A stretch of 64,000 bases of DNA from Borreliella bissettiae DN127 (GCF_000222305.1 NC_015921.1:434001-498000); one strand, 5' to 3'; shown: positions 36,068 to 46,083, counted from the first letter of the stretch. Notes: a model not told the origin generated them from the letters alone. Program-made: numbers and translations.

Positions 36068-36601
36068 TTATATTAATGTATAAAAAAATCCACTAAGTAT
36101 AATTACTAATGCGGGACTTATTTTATTATAAAAAAATAAAATAAAAAAATTAATTCCCACAATGGTCAGAGTTTTCGAAAGTTCTGTGTTGTTGTTTTCT
36201 ATCTTTAAATATGTATGTTCAAGCAAAATCATTATTGTAATTATCCATAGCGCAACAATAATAGGTTTTAGATTCTCTAGGCAGTAATTTAAAAAGCCGA
36301 TTTTGTGTAGTATTAGAAGGATTATAATCATTATTATTATTGGAGCTGTTATTAACGCTACTGTAGCAGTTATTGCTCCCGCAATTCCGGCAGTTTTCAT
36401 TCCAACGTATGTTGCTATGTTTGTTGCAATAGGCCCAGGAGTTATTCTTGATATTGTAATCATATTGACAAATTCTTTTTTTGTCATCCAATGTTTATTA
36501 TTAATTATTTCGTTGTTTATTATTGCGGCAATTCCATTGCCGCCTCCGAAATTTAATAATCCGATTTTTAAAAATGTAATGAATAAATTTATTAAAATCA
36601 A
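36068..36601 (-). CDS. Chromate-transporter family half protein (second half)
   Basis: A 177-aa membrane protein of the CHR family (PF02417). The hallmark is near the N-terminus: LLNFGGGNGIAAII and ISRITPGPIATNIATYVGMKTAGIAGAI, followed by four to five hydrophobic segments. It starts at TTG with AAGGA 7 nt before it and follows the other half by 14 nt. Paired short CHR proteins work as heterodimers in other bacteria. Real substrate unknown; chromate is unlikely to be relevant in a parasite. Confidence 0.83.
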   Translation of the reverse strand: MILINLFITFLKIGLLNFGGGNGIAAIINNEIINNKHWMTKKEFVNMITISRITPGPIATNIATYVGMKTAGIAGAITATVALITAPIIIMIIILLILHKIGFLNYCLENLKPIIVALWIITIMILLEHTYLKIENNNTELSKTLTIVGINFFILFFYNKISPALVIILSGFFYTLI

Positions 36602-36615
36602 CTGATATCCTTTTC

Positions 36616-37191
36616 TTATTTAGTTGATATTTTTTTTATTGTTATATATTTAAATGTGTATACTAAAAAGAAAATTAACAATATGTATGATATTCTTATT
36701 TTTAATTTAAAAATTGCAAAAATTACAAGAAAACATATTGTCCATTTTATTATAGAATTATTCAACATTTTTTTGGAAAATTTTAAAACAACGGTTATCA
36801 TTATGATAATTGAAGATATTTTTGCACCTTCTAGAAATTTTTCAACATGTATGTTGCCTGGTACTAATTTTAGGTAAAGGAAAACCATTATTATTGCAAT
36901 AATGGAAGGTAAAATTCCAGCAACAACAAGCAAAAGTGCACATGGAAAGCCTCCAAATTTTTTTCCTACTAGGAACACAAAATTAATCGCTGTAACTCCA
37001 GGAATTACATTTGATGTTGCTAGTATTTTGTTAAAATCGTCCTCAGATATTATTTTTCTTTTTTTTACAAATATTTTTTTAAGCTCAGATATAATTATTA
37101 ATCCTCCGCCAATTGTAAGTGTTGTTGTTTTAAAGACAAGTAAAAACAAGTCCAGAATTTCATATAATTTTTTTTGTTTCTTTTTATACAT
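36616..37191 (-). CDS. Chromate-transporter family half protein (first half)
   Basis: A 191-aa CHR-family membrane protein with the same signature (FKTTTLTIGGGLIIISEL, NVIPGVTAINFVFLVGKKFGGFPCAL) and four to five membrane segments. It pairs with the downstream 177-aa protein. Start uncertain: I take the ATG at 37191; a TTG four codons earlier (37203) is also open, and neither has a good ribosome site. Confidence 0.82.
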   Translation of the reverse strand: MYKKKQKKLYEILDLFLLVFKTTTLTIGGGLIIISELKKIFVKKRKIISEDDFNKILATSNVIPGVTAINFVFLVGKKFGGFPCALLLVVAGILPSIIAIIMVFLYLKLVPGNIHVEKFLEGAKISSIIIMITVVLKFSKKMLNNSIIKWTICFLVIFAIFKLKIRISYILLIFFLVYTFKYITIKKISTK

Positions 37192-37368
37192 TTGTTTTGT
37201 CAAATTTAGTAAAAACCTTTGAATACTAATTCTATCACAAATATTGTTGTAATGTTCATTTTATTGTTGAGTGGTAGCGATGAAAAAATGTTATATTGTG
37301 TTGTGGCTTTAAAACATTGCCTTATTGTTTTTATTAGGGTTTTTCTTTTAAGGCTTGTTTGTTTTTTG

Positions 37369-37377
37369 TGCTATAAT
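37369..37377 (+). promoter_or_regulatory. Extended -10 promoter of the MscS gene
   Basis: TGC followed by TATAAT (37369-37377) is an ideal extended -10 element about 40 nt before the start codon. No -35 box needed or seen. Confidence 0.6.
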
Positions 37378-37415
37378 TCAATTAATTTATGTAAAGCTTG
37401 GAAGGAAAGTTTAAT

Positions 37416-38258
37416 TTGTTTAAGGAGTTTTTTATATTTCAAGATTATTTTAATTATATTATTGAGGGTGTGGTAGGTTATGGTTTAAAAGTTACGATTG
37501 CTATAGTGCTATGGTATTTTTTAAAGTTAATTGTTAATAAAATGGGAAAAATTTTATTTAAGACTTTAGAAAAGTCTAGATTAGAAGAGAAGTTAGAGGT
37601 TACGGTTTTTAACTTTTTAAAATCTTTTTTCAAGATATTAACAGACTTTGTTATTATTTTAATAATATTGCCATATCTTGGGGTGCCCATAACATCTATT
37701 ATTGCTGTATTTGGATCATTGGGGATTGCCATTGGGCTTGCTGCTCAGGGTATTTTATCTAATTTTGTTAGTGGATTTATTGTTTTGAATTCTAATTTTT
37801 TTAAGTGTGGAGATCATATTAAATGTGGAGATGTTGAAGGTTTGGTTGAGGATGTCCAAATTTTTTTTACTACACTTAAAACATTTGACGAAGAAATTAT
37901 TAAAATTCCAAATAGCAAGCTTACATCCAATTTTGTTGTTAATTTTTCAGCAAATCCCAGAAGAAGGGTTGTGTTTTCGTTTCAAGTTCCCTATGATACG
38001 AATATTGGTTTATTAAAAGATAAAATAGAGGATTTAATGATTTTCAATAATAAGAAATTTAATGTTGAGATTTGTTCTCCTACTCTTATTGTCAAAAAAT
38101 ACACCCCTTATTATATAGTTTTGCAGGTTCGATTTTTTGTTAATACAGAGGTTTTTTGGGATTTTAAATATTTTATTGGGGAGTCTATTAAAAATATTTT
38201 ATTGGATATGAAAATTAAGTTTCCAATTTGTTTTATACCTTTTGATAAGCTATATTAA
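37416..38258 (+). CDS. mscS: Small-conductance mechanosensitive channel (MscS)
   Basis: A 280-aa heptameric osmotic-release channel. Three membrane helices: about 15-40, 60-85, and the pore helix VFGSLGIAIGLAAQGILSNFVSGFIVL (roughly 100-128). Then the beta domain (GDHIKCGDVEGLVEDVQIFFTTLKTFDEEIIKIPN), and a C-terminal alpha-beta domain ending with SIKNILLDMKIKFPI. I start at TTG (37416) with GGAAGGAAA upstream; the frame opens six codons earlier at another TTG. It ends 4 nt into the convergent glycosyltransferase gene. Confidence 0.88.
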   Translation: MFKEFFIFQDYFNYIIEGVVGYGLKVTIAIVLWYFLKLIVNKMGKILFKTLEKSRLEEKLEVTVFNFLKSFFKILTDFVIILIILPYLGVPITSIIAVFGSLGIAIGLAAQGILSNFVSGFIVLNSNFFKCGDHIKCGDVEGLVEDVQIFFTTLKTFDEEIIKIPNSKLTSNFVVNFSANPRRRVVFSFQVPYDTNIGLLKDKIEDLMIFNNKKFNVEICSPTLIVKKYTPYYIVLQVRFFVNTEVFWDFKYFIGESIKNILLDMKIKFPICFIPFDKLY

Positions 38259-39403
38259 TGATTTTTTCCTGCAATAATTTCTGAGTAATAATTTTCAATT
38301 TTTTTTGTGAAAAAATGACTTGAAAATTTAGTAGAGTATTTTTTTGCATTTTGTTTAAATATTTTTAATATTTTATCGTCTTTTATTACTTTGTCTATGT
38401 ACTGAGATAAGTTTTCGTACTTTTTTATTAGGAATCCGTTTATTCCCTCTTTTATTACGTCTTTATATATATAATCATTTATTAAAATAGCAGGTATTCC
38501 AGCAGTTAGTGCTTCTATTACTGTCATTGGATATACTTCGCTTCTTGATAGACTAGCGAAAATATCAGAAATTTTGTAGTAATAGCACATTTCTTCCCAA
38601 GGAATTGTTCCTATTAACAATATTTGTTTTTCAAGCGCATGTTTGATGCTAAAATTTTTTATTTCCTTTTCTTCATTTCCTTTGCCAATAATGATAAGCT
38701 TATAATTTTTGTTTTGTATTAAAAGGTCTTTTAAGTGTATTACTAATGAATGTATGTTTTTTTCTTTATTTATTCTGCCAACAAAGATGATTATTTTGTC
38801 TGTTTGCTTTATGTTGTGTTTTTTTAAAATTTCATCTTTTTTTTCTTTGCTTAAAGTTTTTATAAAAAGCTTTCTGTCAACTCCATTTGGAATTATTTTA
38901 TAGTTAGAATTATTTGAAAGTTGAAAATACCTTTCTTTTGCCTTGCTTGATGGGTAAATAAAATGTTTTATTTTGTTATAATGTTTTTGCATCAGTTTAT
39001 CGGGTTTAATAAAATATTTAAAAATTCCCAAGTAATGCAAATAATAATCCCACATTGTATGGCTCGTGTGCACTATTGGTATGTTTTGTTTTAATGCAAT
39101 TTGTTTTCCAATTTTCCCCATAGAAAACTCGGAGTGAGTATGAATGATGTCTGGTTTGTAGCTTTGAATTATTTTAGATATTTTTCTTTTGTTGGGAAAA
39201 GCTATTACAGCATCAAGTTTTTTATTTATTTGAATAGATGAACATCTGTAAACGTTTTTTTCGTTTAAAGGTGCTTTGGCTTTTGGACAAAATATGTAAA
39301 CTTCATATCCATTTTTTTCTAATCCTTCTTTAATTTGTTTTATTGACGTTGCCACTCCATTTTTTTCTGGGATATACGTATCTGTAAATATTGCAACTTT
39401 CAT
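38255..39403 (-). CDS. GT4 glycosyltransferase, probable glycolipid (monogalactosyl-diacylglycerol) synthase
   Basis: A 382-aa retaining glycosyltransferase. N-terminal Rossmann domain with FTDTYIPEKNGVATSI, HTHSEFSMGKIG and HTSHTMWDYY; C-terminal nucleotide-sugar domain with IFVGRINKEKNI and the EX7E motif in SLSRSEVYPMTVIEALTAGIPAI. Amphipathic, membrane-associated, no membrane helix. By synteny it matches B31 BB0454, described (recalled) as the enzyme that makes the alpha-galactosyl diacylglycerol BbGL-II, a major immunogenic membrane lipid. Strong ribosome site GGAGGAG. Confidence 0.82.
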   Translation of the reverse strand: MKVAIFTDTYIPEKNGVATSIKQIKEGLEKNGYEVYIFCPKAKAPLNEKNVYRCSSIQINKKLDAVIAFPNKRKISKIIQSYKPDIIHTHSEFSMGKIGKQIALKQNIPIVHTSHTMWDYYLHYLGIFKYFIKPDKLMQKHYNKIKHFIYPSSKAKERYFQLSNNSNYKIIPNGVDRKLFIKTLSKEKKDEILKKHNIKQTDKIIIFVGRINKEKNIHSLVIHLKDLLIQNKNYKLIIIGKGNEEKEIKNFSIKHALEKQILLIGTIPWEEMCYYYKISDIFASLSRSEVYPMTVIEALTAGIPAILINDYIYKDVIKEGINGFLIKKYENLSQYIDKVIKDDKILKIFKQNAKKYSTKFSSHFFTKKIENYYSEIIAGKNH

Positions 39404-39445
39404 ATTCTCCTCCTAGCTTAAGTATAATATATTTGGCACTTGGAT

Positions 39446-39451
39446 TATAAT
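39446..39451 (+). promoter_or_regulatory. -10 box directly before holA (leaderless candidate)
   Basis: A perfect TATAAT (39446-39451) ends 8 nt before the ATG at 39460. No Shine-Dalgarno sequence lies between, and no good -35 box is seen. Confidence 0.5.
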
Positions 39452-39459
39452 TTACTTTA

Positions 39460-40449
39460 ATGCAAGTGGTTTATTTGTTGTTGGGTAATGAACAAGGTTT
39501 AAAAGAAGCTTATTTAAAAGAACTGTTAATCAAGATGAATGCTTTTAAATCTAAAGTTTCAGTTACTAAAATTTTTTTGTCAGAACTATCGGCTGTAGGA
39601 TTTGCTGAGAAACTATTTTCTAATTCTTTTTTTGAAAAAAAAGAAATTTTTATTGTTTATGAGTCTGAACTTTTAAAAGCAGGAAAAGATTTAGAGCTAG
39701 TATGCAATGCAATTTTAAAGTCTAATAATAAAACTGTTATTTTTGTTTCTAATAGTAATACATGTAGCATTGATTTTAAAAATAAACTTAAGATTATAAA
39801 AAAAGTTTTTTATGAGATTTCTGATGATGATAAATTTACATTTGTAAGAAGAAATTTTTTTAATCTTAATATTAAAATTACAGATTCTGCAATAAACTTA
39901 ATGCTTTTAATGTTAAATTCAGATACTAAAATTTTGAAATTTTATATAGATTCTTTTGCGCTTTTTGCCAAGAACAATGCCATTGATGAGGAAGATATAA
40001 CTTCTTGGATTAGTTTTATTCGCTTTGAAAACCCCTTTTCCTTATTTAATTCAATTTTGAAAAAAGATATGAGGCATTCTTTGATCAAGATTAAATCTAT
40101 TTTGGATCAAGGAGAAGATTTGCTCAATGTTTTAATGAGTCTTATTTGGCAATTTAAAAGATTGTTAAAGGTGCAAATAGATTATAGTGCATGTGGTAGC
40201 TTACAGAGTGCATTAAATAAAAATAAAATCTTTTTTTCATTAAATAAAATTTATAGAGTAGGAGTTAAAAATTATTCAATTTCAGAAATTAAAATTGTTT
40301 TGAAAATTTTATATAAGTTTGATTTATATTCTAGAATTTATTCTAAAAATATTCATCAGAATTTGTCGTACTTTTTGATATTTTCAATTTTAAAGCTTAA
40401 TGATAATTTTTTAATGCAATATTCTGCGGAATCAAAATTTAATTTTTAA
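39460..40449 (+). CDS. holA: DNA polymerase III delta subunit (HolA)
   Basis: A 329-aa clamp-loader subunit that opens the beta ring. It begins with the family-typical VYLLLGNEQGLKEAYLKELL; the middle has VIFVSNS and the conserved LLNSDTKILKFYIDS helix; the C-terminal collar ends with DLYSRIYSKNIHQNLSYFLI. Sequence is divergent, as usual for delta, but length is normal. Divergent from the glycosyltransferase (56-bp gap). Confidence 0.85.
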   Translation: MQVVYLLLGNEQGLKEAYLKELLIKMNAFKSKVSVTKIFLSELSAVGFAEKLFSNSFFEKKEIFIVYESELLKAGKDLELVCNAILKSNNKTVIFVSNSNTCSIDFKNKLKIIKKVFYEISDDDKFTFVRRNFFNLNIKITDSAINLMLLMLNSDTKILKFYIDSFALFAKNNAIDEEDITSWISFIRFENPFSLFNSILKKDMRHSLIKIKSILDQGEDLLNVLMSLIWQFKRLLKVQIDYSACGSLQSALNKNKIFFSLNKIYRVGVKNYSISEIKIVLKILYKFDLYSRIYSKNIHQNLSYFLIFSILKLNDNFLMQYSAESKFNF

Positions 40450-40452
40450 TGT

Positions 40453-41076
40453 ATGAAACAAAAATTAAGTTGGATTGTATTGTTTTGTTTTTTGTCTTGT
40501 AGATCTGAATCTAGATTGGCAGAAATTGTTTTAATAGAGTTTTTTGATTCTATTAAAAGTTTTCAAAGCAGTCCTGAAATATTTTTTAATTATTTAAATA
40601 TTCCAAATGATGATGATCTGAGAGCAAAAATTCGTGGGTTAAAGTCTCAGGCAAAGGATGATTTCATTTTTTATCCTTTGTTTTTTAATAATCTAAGATA
40701 CGAGATAATAGGTAGAAAAAATATTTTTAAGGGCTTTGAATTTGAAGTTGTTATTAAAAATATTAATTTTCAAAATGGGATAGAAAAATTTTTGGCCAAA
40801 TTAAATAAAATTGAAGAGAAATCTTTAAACATTAAAAATTTAGAAAAAAAAGAGCGTAAAAAAATATTTGACAATTTAATAAATGAAATTATTGGAGAAT
40901 TGGATAATTTTGATTACACCGAAATTGTTCATTTTTTTAGAGTAGTTAAAAGTTCTTCTGAAAGTTATAAAATAGAGCTTTTAGGAGATGTTTTAAATAT
41001 ACAGGTTAGAAATAAGCTTATTAATGATCTTTTTTTGGTTTTATCACCTGGGATTTCAAATGGTGTTTTATTTTAA
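40453..41076 (+). CDS. Putative lipoprotein of unknown function
   Basis: A 207-aa protein with a short signal peptide and lipobox-like end, WIVLFCFLSC (Cys16). The mature part is charged and predicted helical; I recognise no family. It starts 3 nt after the holA stop, so it is probably cotranscribed, but no ribosome site is obvious. Confidence 0.65.
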   Translation: MKQKLSWIVLFCFLSCRSESRLAEIVLIEFFDSIKSFQSSPEIFFNYLNIPNDDDLRAKIRGLKSQAKDDFIFYPLFFNNLRYEIIGRKNIFKGFEFEVVIKNINFQNGIEKFLAKLNKIEEKSLNIKNLEKKERKKIFDNLINEIIGELDNFDYTEIVHFFRVVKSSSESYKIELLGDVLNIQVRNKLINDLFLVLSPGISNGVLF

Positions 41077-41164
41077 AAATATTAATAAATAATAATCTAG
41101 TTTAAAATTTTATAATTTTACCGTTAATTTTGAGTTTATATAAAATTTTAATTGAATTTAAAAT

Positions 41165-42976
41165 TTATTTATCTTGATTATAATTTTTTATTGCGTTTTC
41201 TTTTACCGCAAATTCTTTTATTCTTTTTGCAAGTTGCATATTTACTTTTATTTTTTCTGAAATTTCGACTTCACTTAAAGGTAATATATCCTTATAGGTT
41301 CCAATTGATTTTAATATTTTTTGGGCTGTTTTTTCTCCAATTCCATGTATTTTTGTATAAAATAGGGTGATTTTTTCCCTTCTTTTTTTGTTAAATCCGG
41401 TGGCTTTTCTGTGTGCCTCATCTCTTACATTTTGCAGTATCCTAAGTGCAGGATGTCCTTGGGGCAGATTTATTCCTTTTTTGTTAGTTATTAAGAATAT
41501 TGTTTCTTGTTTTTTTGCCAACGAGCAGACTTTAACTTTGTTTTCTATTTTTAAGCCTTTTAAGATAGAAAAAGCAGCATTTAATTGTCCCTTGCCTCCA
41601 TCAATTAAAATTAAATTAGGTAGTTCTAAGTTGTTATTGATTATTTCTGAATATCTTCTTGAGATTACTTCTTTTATTGCCTTAAAGTCGTTAATTTCTC
41701 CTTCCAATAGCGAGTTTAGCTTGTAAAGTCTATAGCTTTCTTTAAAGGGTATTCCCATTTTAAAAGTAACCATAGAAGCCACTGTCTCTTGCCCTTTAAG
41801 ATGAGCAATATCAAATCCTTCAATTATTTTGGGAAGTTTGTCCATTTCTAGAAAAATTTTTAAACTCTCAAGTGCTTTGGTGCTTTTATTTTCGTATTCT
41901 CTTAAAGATAATTCGGCATTAGATATGGCCATTTCCATTATTTTTAAAATTTCTTCTGTTTCTTTGTAAATAATTTTTGTTTTTGTATTTTTAATTTCAT
42001 TTATTAGTTTTTCAACATTTTTAGTGTCGATATCTTTGATAAAAATATAAATTTTGTCTGGTACTATCATATTAATAGATGTGTAATATTGAATCAAAAA
42101 TTGTAAAATCAGCTCATTTTTTTTACATATACTCTCATCAAAGTTTGCATCTCTTTCAACCAATTTCCCATTTCTGTATTTTAATACTATTATTGTATTT
42201 ACATTTTCTCCTGGATGAACATGTACATAGTCTATGTTTAAATTGTTGGTTTTTGTAACGATTTGTATTTGATTAATTTCTATTAAAGAACTTTTAATTT
42301 CTTTTAATTTGATAGCGTTTTCGAAATTTTCTTTTTGTATGGCAAGTTTTAATTTGGTATCAATTTGGCTTAATATTTCGGATATATTGCCGCTTAGTAT
42401 GGATTTTGCCTTATCTAGTTCTTTTTGATATTCTTTTTCAAGGTTTTCCTTGTAGCATACTCCAAGGCACTGTCCCATATGGTAATATAGGCAAGGAGCA
42501 TTGGATTTTTTTTTGCACTTTCTAATTTTAAATGTTTTGTTAATAAAATCTAGTACTTGGTCTAATTTTTTTACGTTGGTAAATGGTCCAAAATATTCGC
42601 TTTTGTCATTAATTATTTTTCTAGTTTTGAAAATTCTTGGATATTTTTCATGGGTCACTCTGACCATGGGATAACCTTTCCCATCTTTTAATTTGACATT
42701 GTAATCAGGTTTGTGAGTTTTTATTAGATTGCACTCTAGGAGCAATGCTTCGTATTCGCTATTTGTTGTAATAACTTCTATTGATTTTACATTTTTCATT
42801 AATATTTTGATTTTATGGCTATTTTTTTTTGAAAAATAACTTTTTACTCTTGATCTTAGATTTTTTGCTTTTCCAATATAGAGTATTTTTTTATTTTCAT
42901 TTAGCATTTTATAGCAACCGCTTGTGGTTGGCAATTTTATTACTTTTTCGAATAAACTTGTTAGGCTCTCTTTCAT
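41165..42976 (-). CDS. uvrC: Excinuclease ABC subunit C
   Basis: A 603-aa nucleotide-excision-repair nuclease that cuts on both sides of a lesion. GIY-YIG domain ([26 protein letters not shown], residues 18-45), a cysteine cluster ([21 protein letters not shown], near 158-178), UVR motif near 205-235, RNase H-like endonuclease domain ([17 protein letters not shown] with the catalytic Asp), and a C-terminal helix-hairpin-helix pair ([17 protein letters not shown] near 550). Confidence 0.95.
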   Translation of the reverse strand: MKESLTSLFEKVIKLPTTSGCYKMLNENKKILYIGKAKNLRSRVKSYFSKKNSHKIKILMKNVKSIEVITTNSEYEALLLECNLIKTHKPDYNVKLKDGKGYPMVRVTHEKYPRIFKTRKIINDKSEYFGPFTNVKKLDQVLDFINKTFKIRKCKKKSNAPCLYYHMGQCLGVCYKENLEKEYQKELDKAKSILSGNISEILSQIDTKLKLAIQKENFENAIKLKEIKSSLIEINQIQIVTKTNNLNIDYVHVHPGENVNTIIVLKYRNGKLVERDANFDESICKKNELILQFLIQYYTSINMIVPDKIYIFIKDIDTKNVEKLINEIKNTKTKIIYKETEEILKIMEMAISNAELSLREYENKSTKALESLKIFLEMDKLPKIIEGFDIAHLKGQETVASMVTFKMGIPFKESYRLYKLNSLLEGEINDFKAIKEVISRRYSEIINNNLELPNLILIDGGKGQLNAAFSILKGLKIENKVKVCSLAKKQETIFLITNKKGINLPQGHPALRILQNVRDEAHRKATGFNKKRREKITLFYTKIHGIGEKTAQKILKSIGTYKDILPLSEVEISEKIKVNMQLAKRIKEFAVKENAIKNYNQDK

Positions 42977-43097
42977 AATGTCAGGTAGTTTTTAGATTTT
43001 AAAAATCATCTTATGATATAATATTGTATCATAATGCAGCTTGTTTTATGTTTTGAGGTATTTAAAAATATTAATAATAACAAATAAAAGGTCAAAA

Positions 43098-44615
43098 ATG
43101 AGATTAATTTTAATGCTCTTGCTATTTTTTTTGTGCTTTTCTATTCTTTTATCTCAAGAATTGAAGTTAATACTTGATTCGAAAAAAAATTTTAAATTTA
43201 TTCAAGATTCTAGCAATGTTACTTTTGAAAGGGATATGAGAGGTTTGCTTGGCATTTATTTGGATAGATATAAAGCTGTTTTAGATTTAAATAATATTGA
43301 TTTGCGCTTAGAAATAGGAAGGGATAATAAATTAAAAGACACATCTTCAAATTATTTAGTTAGTGCAAAAAGTTTGAGAGTTTCAAATGAATTTCGAAAT
43401 GTTTCTAATGGGTCTTTAATTTTTTATTCAAATCAAAATCCTGTTAAGTTTAAGCCGCTGACAAAGAAAGCTTTCTTTTTTTCAGGCAATACCGTTTCTG
43501 ATTTTACTATTAAGTTTTGGGTATATCGAACAACTTCTGTTACAGGGGAAATTATTTTTAGTTGGGATGGTTATAAAAAGATTAATAATTTGTGGGTAGA
43601 TCAGTCTATTAGATTAGAAAGTGATGAGGGAAATTTTGTTTGGGTTTTAAACAATGTCTTTTTAAAAGATAATAAAAGCCCTATCAAAATTAGAATGAAA
43701 AGTAATGATGATTTTATTCCAAAGAAATGGCATTTGCATACTTTAAGATATAGGCAAAAGGACGGCATGCTTGAATATTTGATAGATTCTAAACCTCAGG
43801 CAATAGAATATATAACGGATAATAAGAAGGAAGGATCAGGATATTTATTAAGTATTGGTAATTTTATTGATTTTACCTTGGGAACTTATTTTACTGGTGC
43901 GGTTGAAAATTTGGAAATACATAAAAGCTTTGAAGAGGTTAGTAATGCTTTTTTTTCAAAGAATATGGGATACATTATTACAGAGCCTATTAAACTTTCT
44001 AAATATTATTCTCAAGTATTATCTTTTGATGTTGATTCCAATGTTCCTAAGGATACAGAGATTGTTTATTATTACAGATTAGATAATAAGGTATTTTATG
44101 ATACAGATAGTCATGGGAATATTAAAAAAAATTTAACTGGGGCGTGGATTCATTTTGATCCTAAAAAAGATTTTCCAGATTCAAAGATATCAAAATATAT
44201 TCAAATAAAAGTTGAATTTTATCCTAGTGGAGATTCTGTAAGTAGCCCTTCTCTTTATAGTATGTCAATTACTTACGTTCCTGAAGCAGCGCCATTTCCT
44301 CCTGTGATAACAAAAGTTATTCCAGGCTCTAGAGAGGTTTTTATTGAATGGATTCCTGTTGTTAATAGCAATGTTGAAGGGTATTACATTTATATTGGCG
44401 TTGCTTCTGGTAATTATCATGGAAAAACCAGCAGTGTTTTAACTTCTCCTATTGATGTTGGAAATCAAACTTCTTTTAAGATTACAGGACTTGAAGATGG
44501 AAGACTTTATTATATTAGTATTGCTGCTTATAATTTGGATAAAAGTGTTAATAATACTTCTTTTTCAAAGGAAATTTCTGTAAGGCCTATGGAGATTTTT
44601 AAAAAATATGAATAA
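43098..44615 (+). CDS. Secreted/periplasmic protein with LamG-like and fibronectin type III domains
   Basis: A 505-aa exported protein. Signal peptide MRLILMLLLFFLCFSILLS, likely cleaved before QELKL; no lipobox cysteine follows. Residues about 120-255 look like a concanavalin/LamG jelly-roll (FSGNTVSDFTIKFWVYRTT, GEIIFSWDGY, WHLHTLRYRQ, FTLGTYFTGAVENLEIH). Residues about 405-500 are a fibronectin type III domain (PPVITKVIPGSREVFIEWIPV ends the first strands; GLEDGRLYYISIAAYN is the last). Start at 43098 chosen for AAGG upstream. It overlaps the TPR gene by 8 nt, implying a shared function. Function unknown; binding of glycans or proteins is inference. Confidence 0.8.
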   Translation: MRLILMLLLFFLCFSILLSQELKLILDSKKNFKFIQDSSNVTFERDMRGLLGIYLDRYKAVLDLNNIDLRLEIGRDNKLKDTSSNYLVSAKSLRVSNEFRNVSNGSLIFYSNQNPVKFKPLTKKAFFFSGNTVSDFTIKFWVYRTTSVTGEIIFSWDGYKKINNLWVDQSIRLESDEGNFVWVLNNVFLKDNKSPIKIRMKSNDDFIPKKWHLHTLRYRQKDGMLEYLIDSKPQAIEYITDNKKEGSGYLLSIGNFIDFTLGTYFTGAVENLEIHKSFEEVSNAFFSKNMGYIITEPIKLSKYYSQVLSFDVDSNVPKDTEIVYYYRLDNKVFYDTDSHGNIKKNLTGAWIHFDPKKDFPDSKISKYIQIKVEFYPSGDSVSSPSLYSMSITYVPEAAPFPPVITKVIPGSREVFIEWIPVVNSNVEGYYIYIGVASGNYHGKTSSVLTSPIDVGNQTSFKITGLEDGRLYYISIAAYNLDKSVNNTSFSKEISVRPMEIFKKYE

Positions 44616-45918
44616 CTTTAGTTTTGAGAAGGCTTTAAATTTTTATAAAGATGGTGATTTTAAAAGTTCTCTTGACAATTTAGATGTTTTTGATGAGAAT
44701 TTTGATTCTCTTGCACTTAAAGCACTTATTTATTTCAAGAAAAAAGATTATAAGGCTCTTTTGTATGTTTTAAATACTTATCCTGTTGTTTTGAGTGAAT
44801 ATAATTTTTTAGTTAAACTCATAGATTATGGCAAAATTGAAAAAAATAAAGATGATTTAGGTCCTTTTGAGAATTATAATTTAGGTGTTTTTTATTTTAA
44901 TTTAAAAGAATATGAGCTTGCTTTAAGTTGTTTTTTAAAAGCTAAAGAGCAAAAATCTGATTTTGTACAAGCTTTAAACAATAGTGCTGTCTTATTTGAA
45001 ATGCTGGGCAACAAGGACGAGGCTTTAAAATTATTTTTTGAGGCTAGAGACTTGGATCACAACAATTCTCTAGTTAAGCTTAATATTTGGATTTTAAAAA
45101 AAAGTGAATCTCTTCAAGCAGCAAGTTTTTTAAAAGTAGATAAAATTTTTTTTGATGCCAATCTTGCTATTGTTGTTAATTATTTAATGTATTACTTCTA
45201 TTCTATTGGGGAAGTAAGCAGGGCAATTAGGCTTTCTGAGGAACTTTTAACAGATTCTCATTATTCTAAGTATATTTGGCACAATAGGGCAACTATTTTT
45301 CATAAAATAGGCAACATGACTCAAGCCACAACATCATATGTTAAAGCCATTTTAAATTTTCCCAATATTTATACAATTTACAATATGCATATTGCAACAG
45401 TGGAACTTTTAAAATTTTCTCCTAAAAAGTCTATTGAGAGAATGGTTGATGATTATTCTAACCTAGATTTGATATATTTATATGCAACCTTATTTTTTCT
45501 TAGGAATCGTGATCTTGAAGATGCCTATTTTTACATGAAAAAACTTTGTGAACTTAATCCAGAGCCGTATTCAAAATTTTTAAAATTACTTGAGTCTAGT
45601 GAGGATATGTTAATTGAAACTCTGCTTGAAGAATTTGCAGTATCTTTAAGAGTAAATTGGTATTTAGAGTATTTATTTTTTATTGATAATTCTTTAAATT
45701 TAAGGGATCCCGTTTTTGTTTTTGATCACAATATGAGAGTAAATACATATATTTGGAAAATTAAAGACGAGTGCATTGAATTAAAATTTAGCAACAATGA
45801 AGAAAAAATGGTTCAAGAGATCTTGCACGAAGCATGTATTTTGCCCGAAATTGACATTTCTATTGGGGATTTGCAAAATTTAATAGAAGCTTATAAAGAG
45901 TTTAAAATAAATTACTAA
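44608..45918 (+). CDS. Tetratricopeptide-repeat protein
   Basis: A 436-aa protein of TPR-type helical repeats. The clearest are YNLGVFYFNLKEYELALSCFLKAKEQ (about 95-120), ALNNSAVLFEMLGNKDEALKLFFEARD and IWHNRATIFHKIGNMTQATTSYVKAI. No signal peptide, so it is probably cytoplasmic or membrane-peripheral. The start overlaps the LamG-Fn3 gene by 8 nt. Likely a scaffold; partner unknown. Confidence 0.8.
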   Translation: MNNFSFEKALNFYKDGDFKSSLDNLDVFDENFDSLALKALIYFKKKDYKALLYVLNTYPVVLSEYNFLVKLIDYGKIEKNKDDLGPFENYNLGVFYFNLKEYELALSCFLKAKEQKSDFVQALNNSAVLFEMLGNKDEALKLFFEARDLDHNNSLVKLNIWILKKSESLQAASFLKVDKIFFDANLAIVVNYLMYYFYSIGEVSRAIRLSEELLTDSHYSKYIWHNRATIFHKIGNMTQATTSYVKAILNFPNIYTIYNMHIATVELLKFSPKKSIERMVDDYSNLDLIYLYATLFFLRNRDLEDAYFYMKKLCELNPEPYSKFLKLLESSEDMLIETLLEEFAVSLRVNWYLEYLFFIDNSLNLRDPVFVFDHNMRVNTYIWKIKDECIELKFSNNEEKMVQEILHEACILPEIDISIGDLQNLIEAYKEFKINY

Positions 45919-45936
45919 TATTTATAATTGATTTGG

Positions 45937-45964
45937 TTGACAATAATAATATCTCTAAGATAAT
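45937..45964 (+). promoter_or_regulatory. tRNA-Ser(GCT) promoter
   Basis: TTGACA (45937-45942), 16-nt spacer, GATAAT (45959-45964); start near 45971, 10 nt before the tRNA. Confidence 0.7.
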
Positions 45965-45980
45965 ATGTATTAATGTTATA

Positions 45981-46069
45981 GGAGAGATGCCAGAGTGGCC
46001 GAATGGGGCTTCCTGCTAAGAAGTTGTCCTTTTAAAAGGGGACCATGGGTTCGAATCCCATTCTCTCCG
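45981..46069 (+). tRNA. tRNA-Ser (anticodon GCT)
   Basis: A class II tRNA of 89 nt with a long variable arm (GTTGTCCTTTTAAAAGGGGAC region). Acceptor GGAGAGA pairs with TCTCTCC, discriminator G, anticodon GCT in CTGCTAA. Reads AGC/AGT. Confidence 0.95.
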
Positions 46070-46083
46070 TAATTATTTAAATC

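Noticed and set aside
39433..39451. Sigma-54-like element (TTGGCAC) upstream of holA
   Set aside because: The required GC-containing -12 box is missing at the right distance, and a perfect sigma-70 TATAAT overlaps it.
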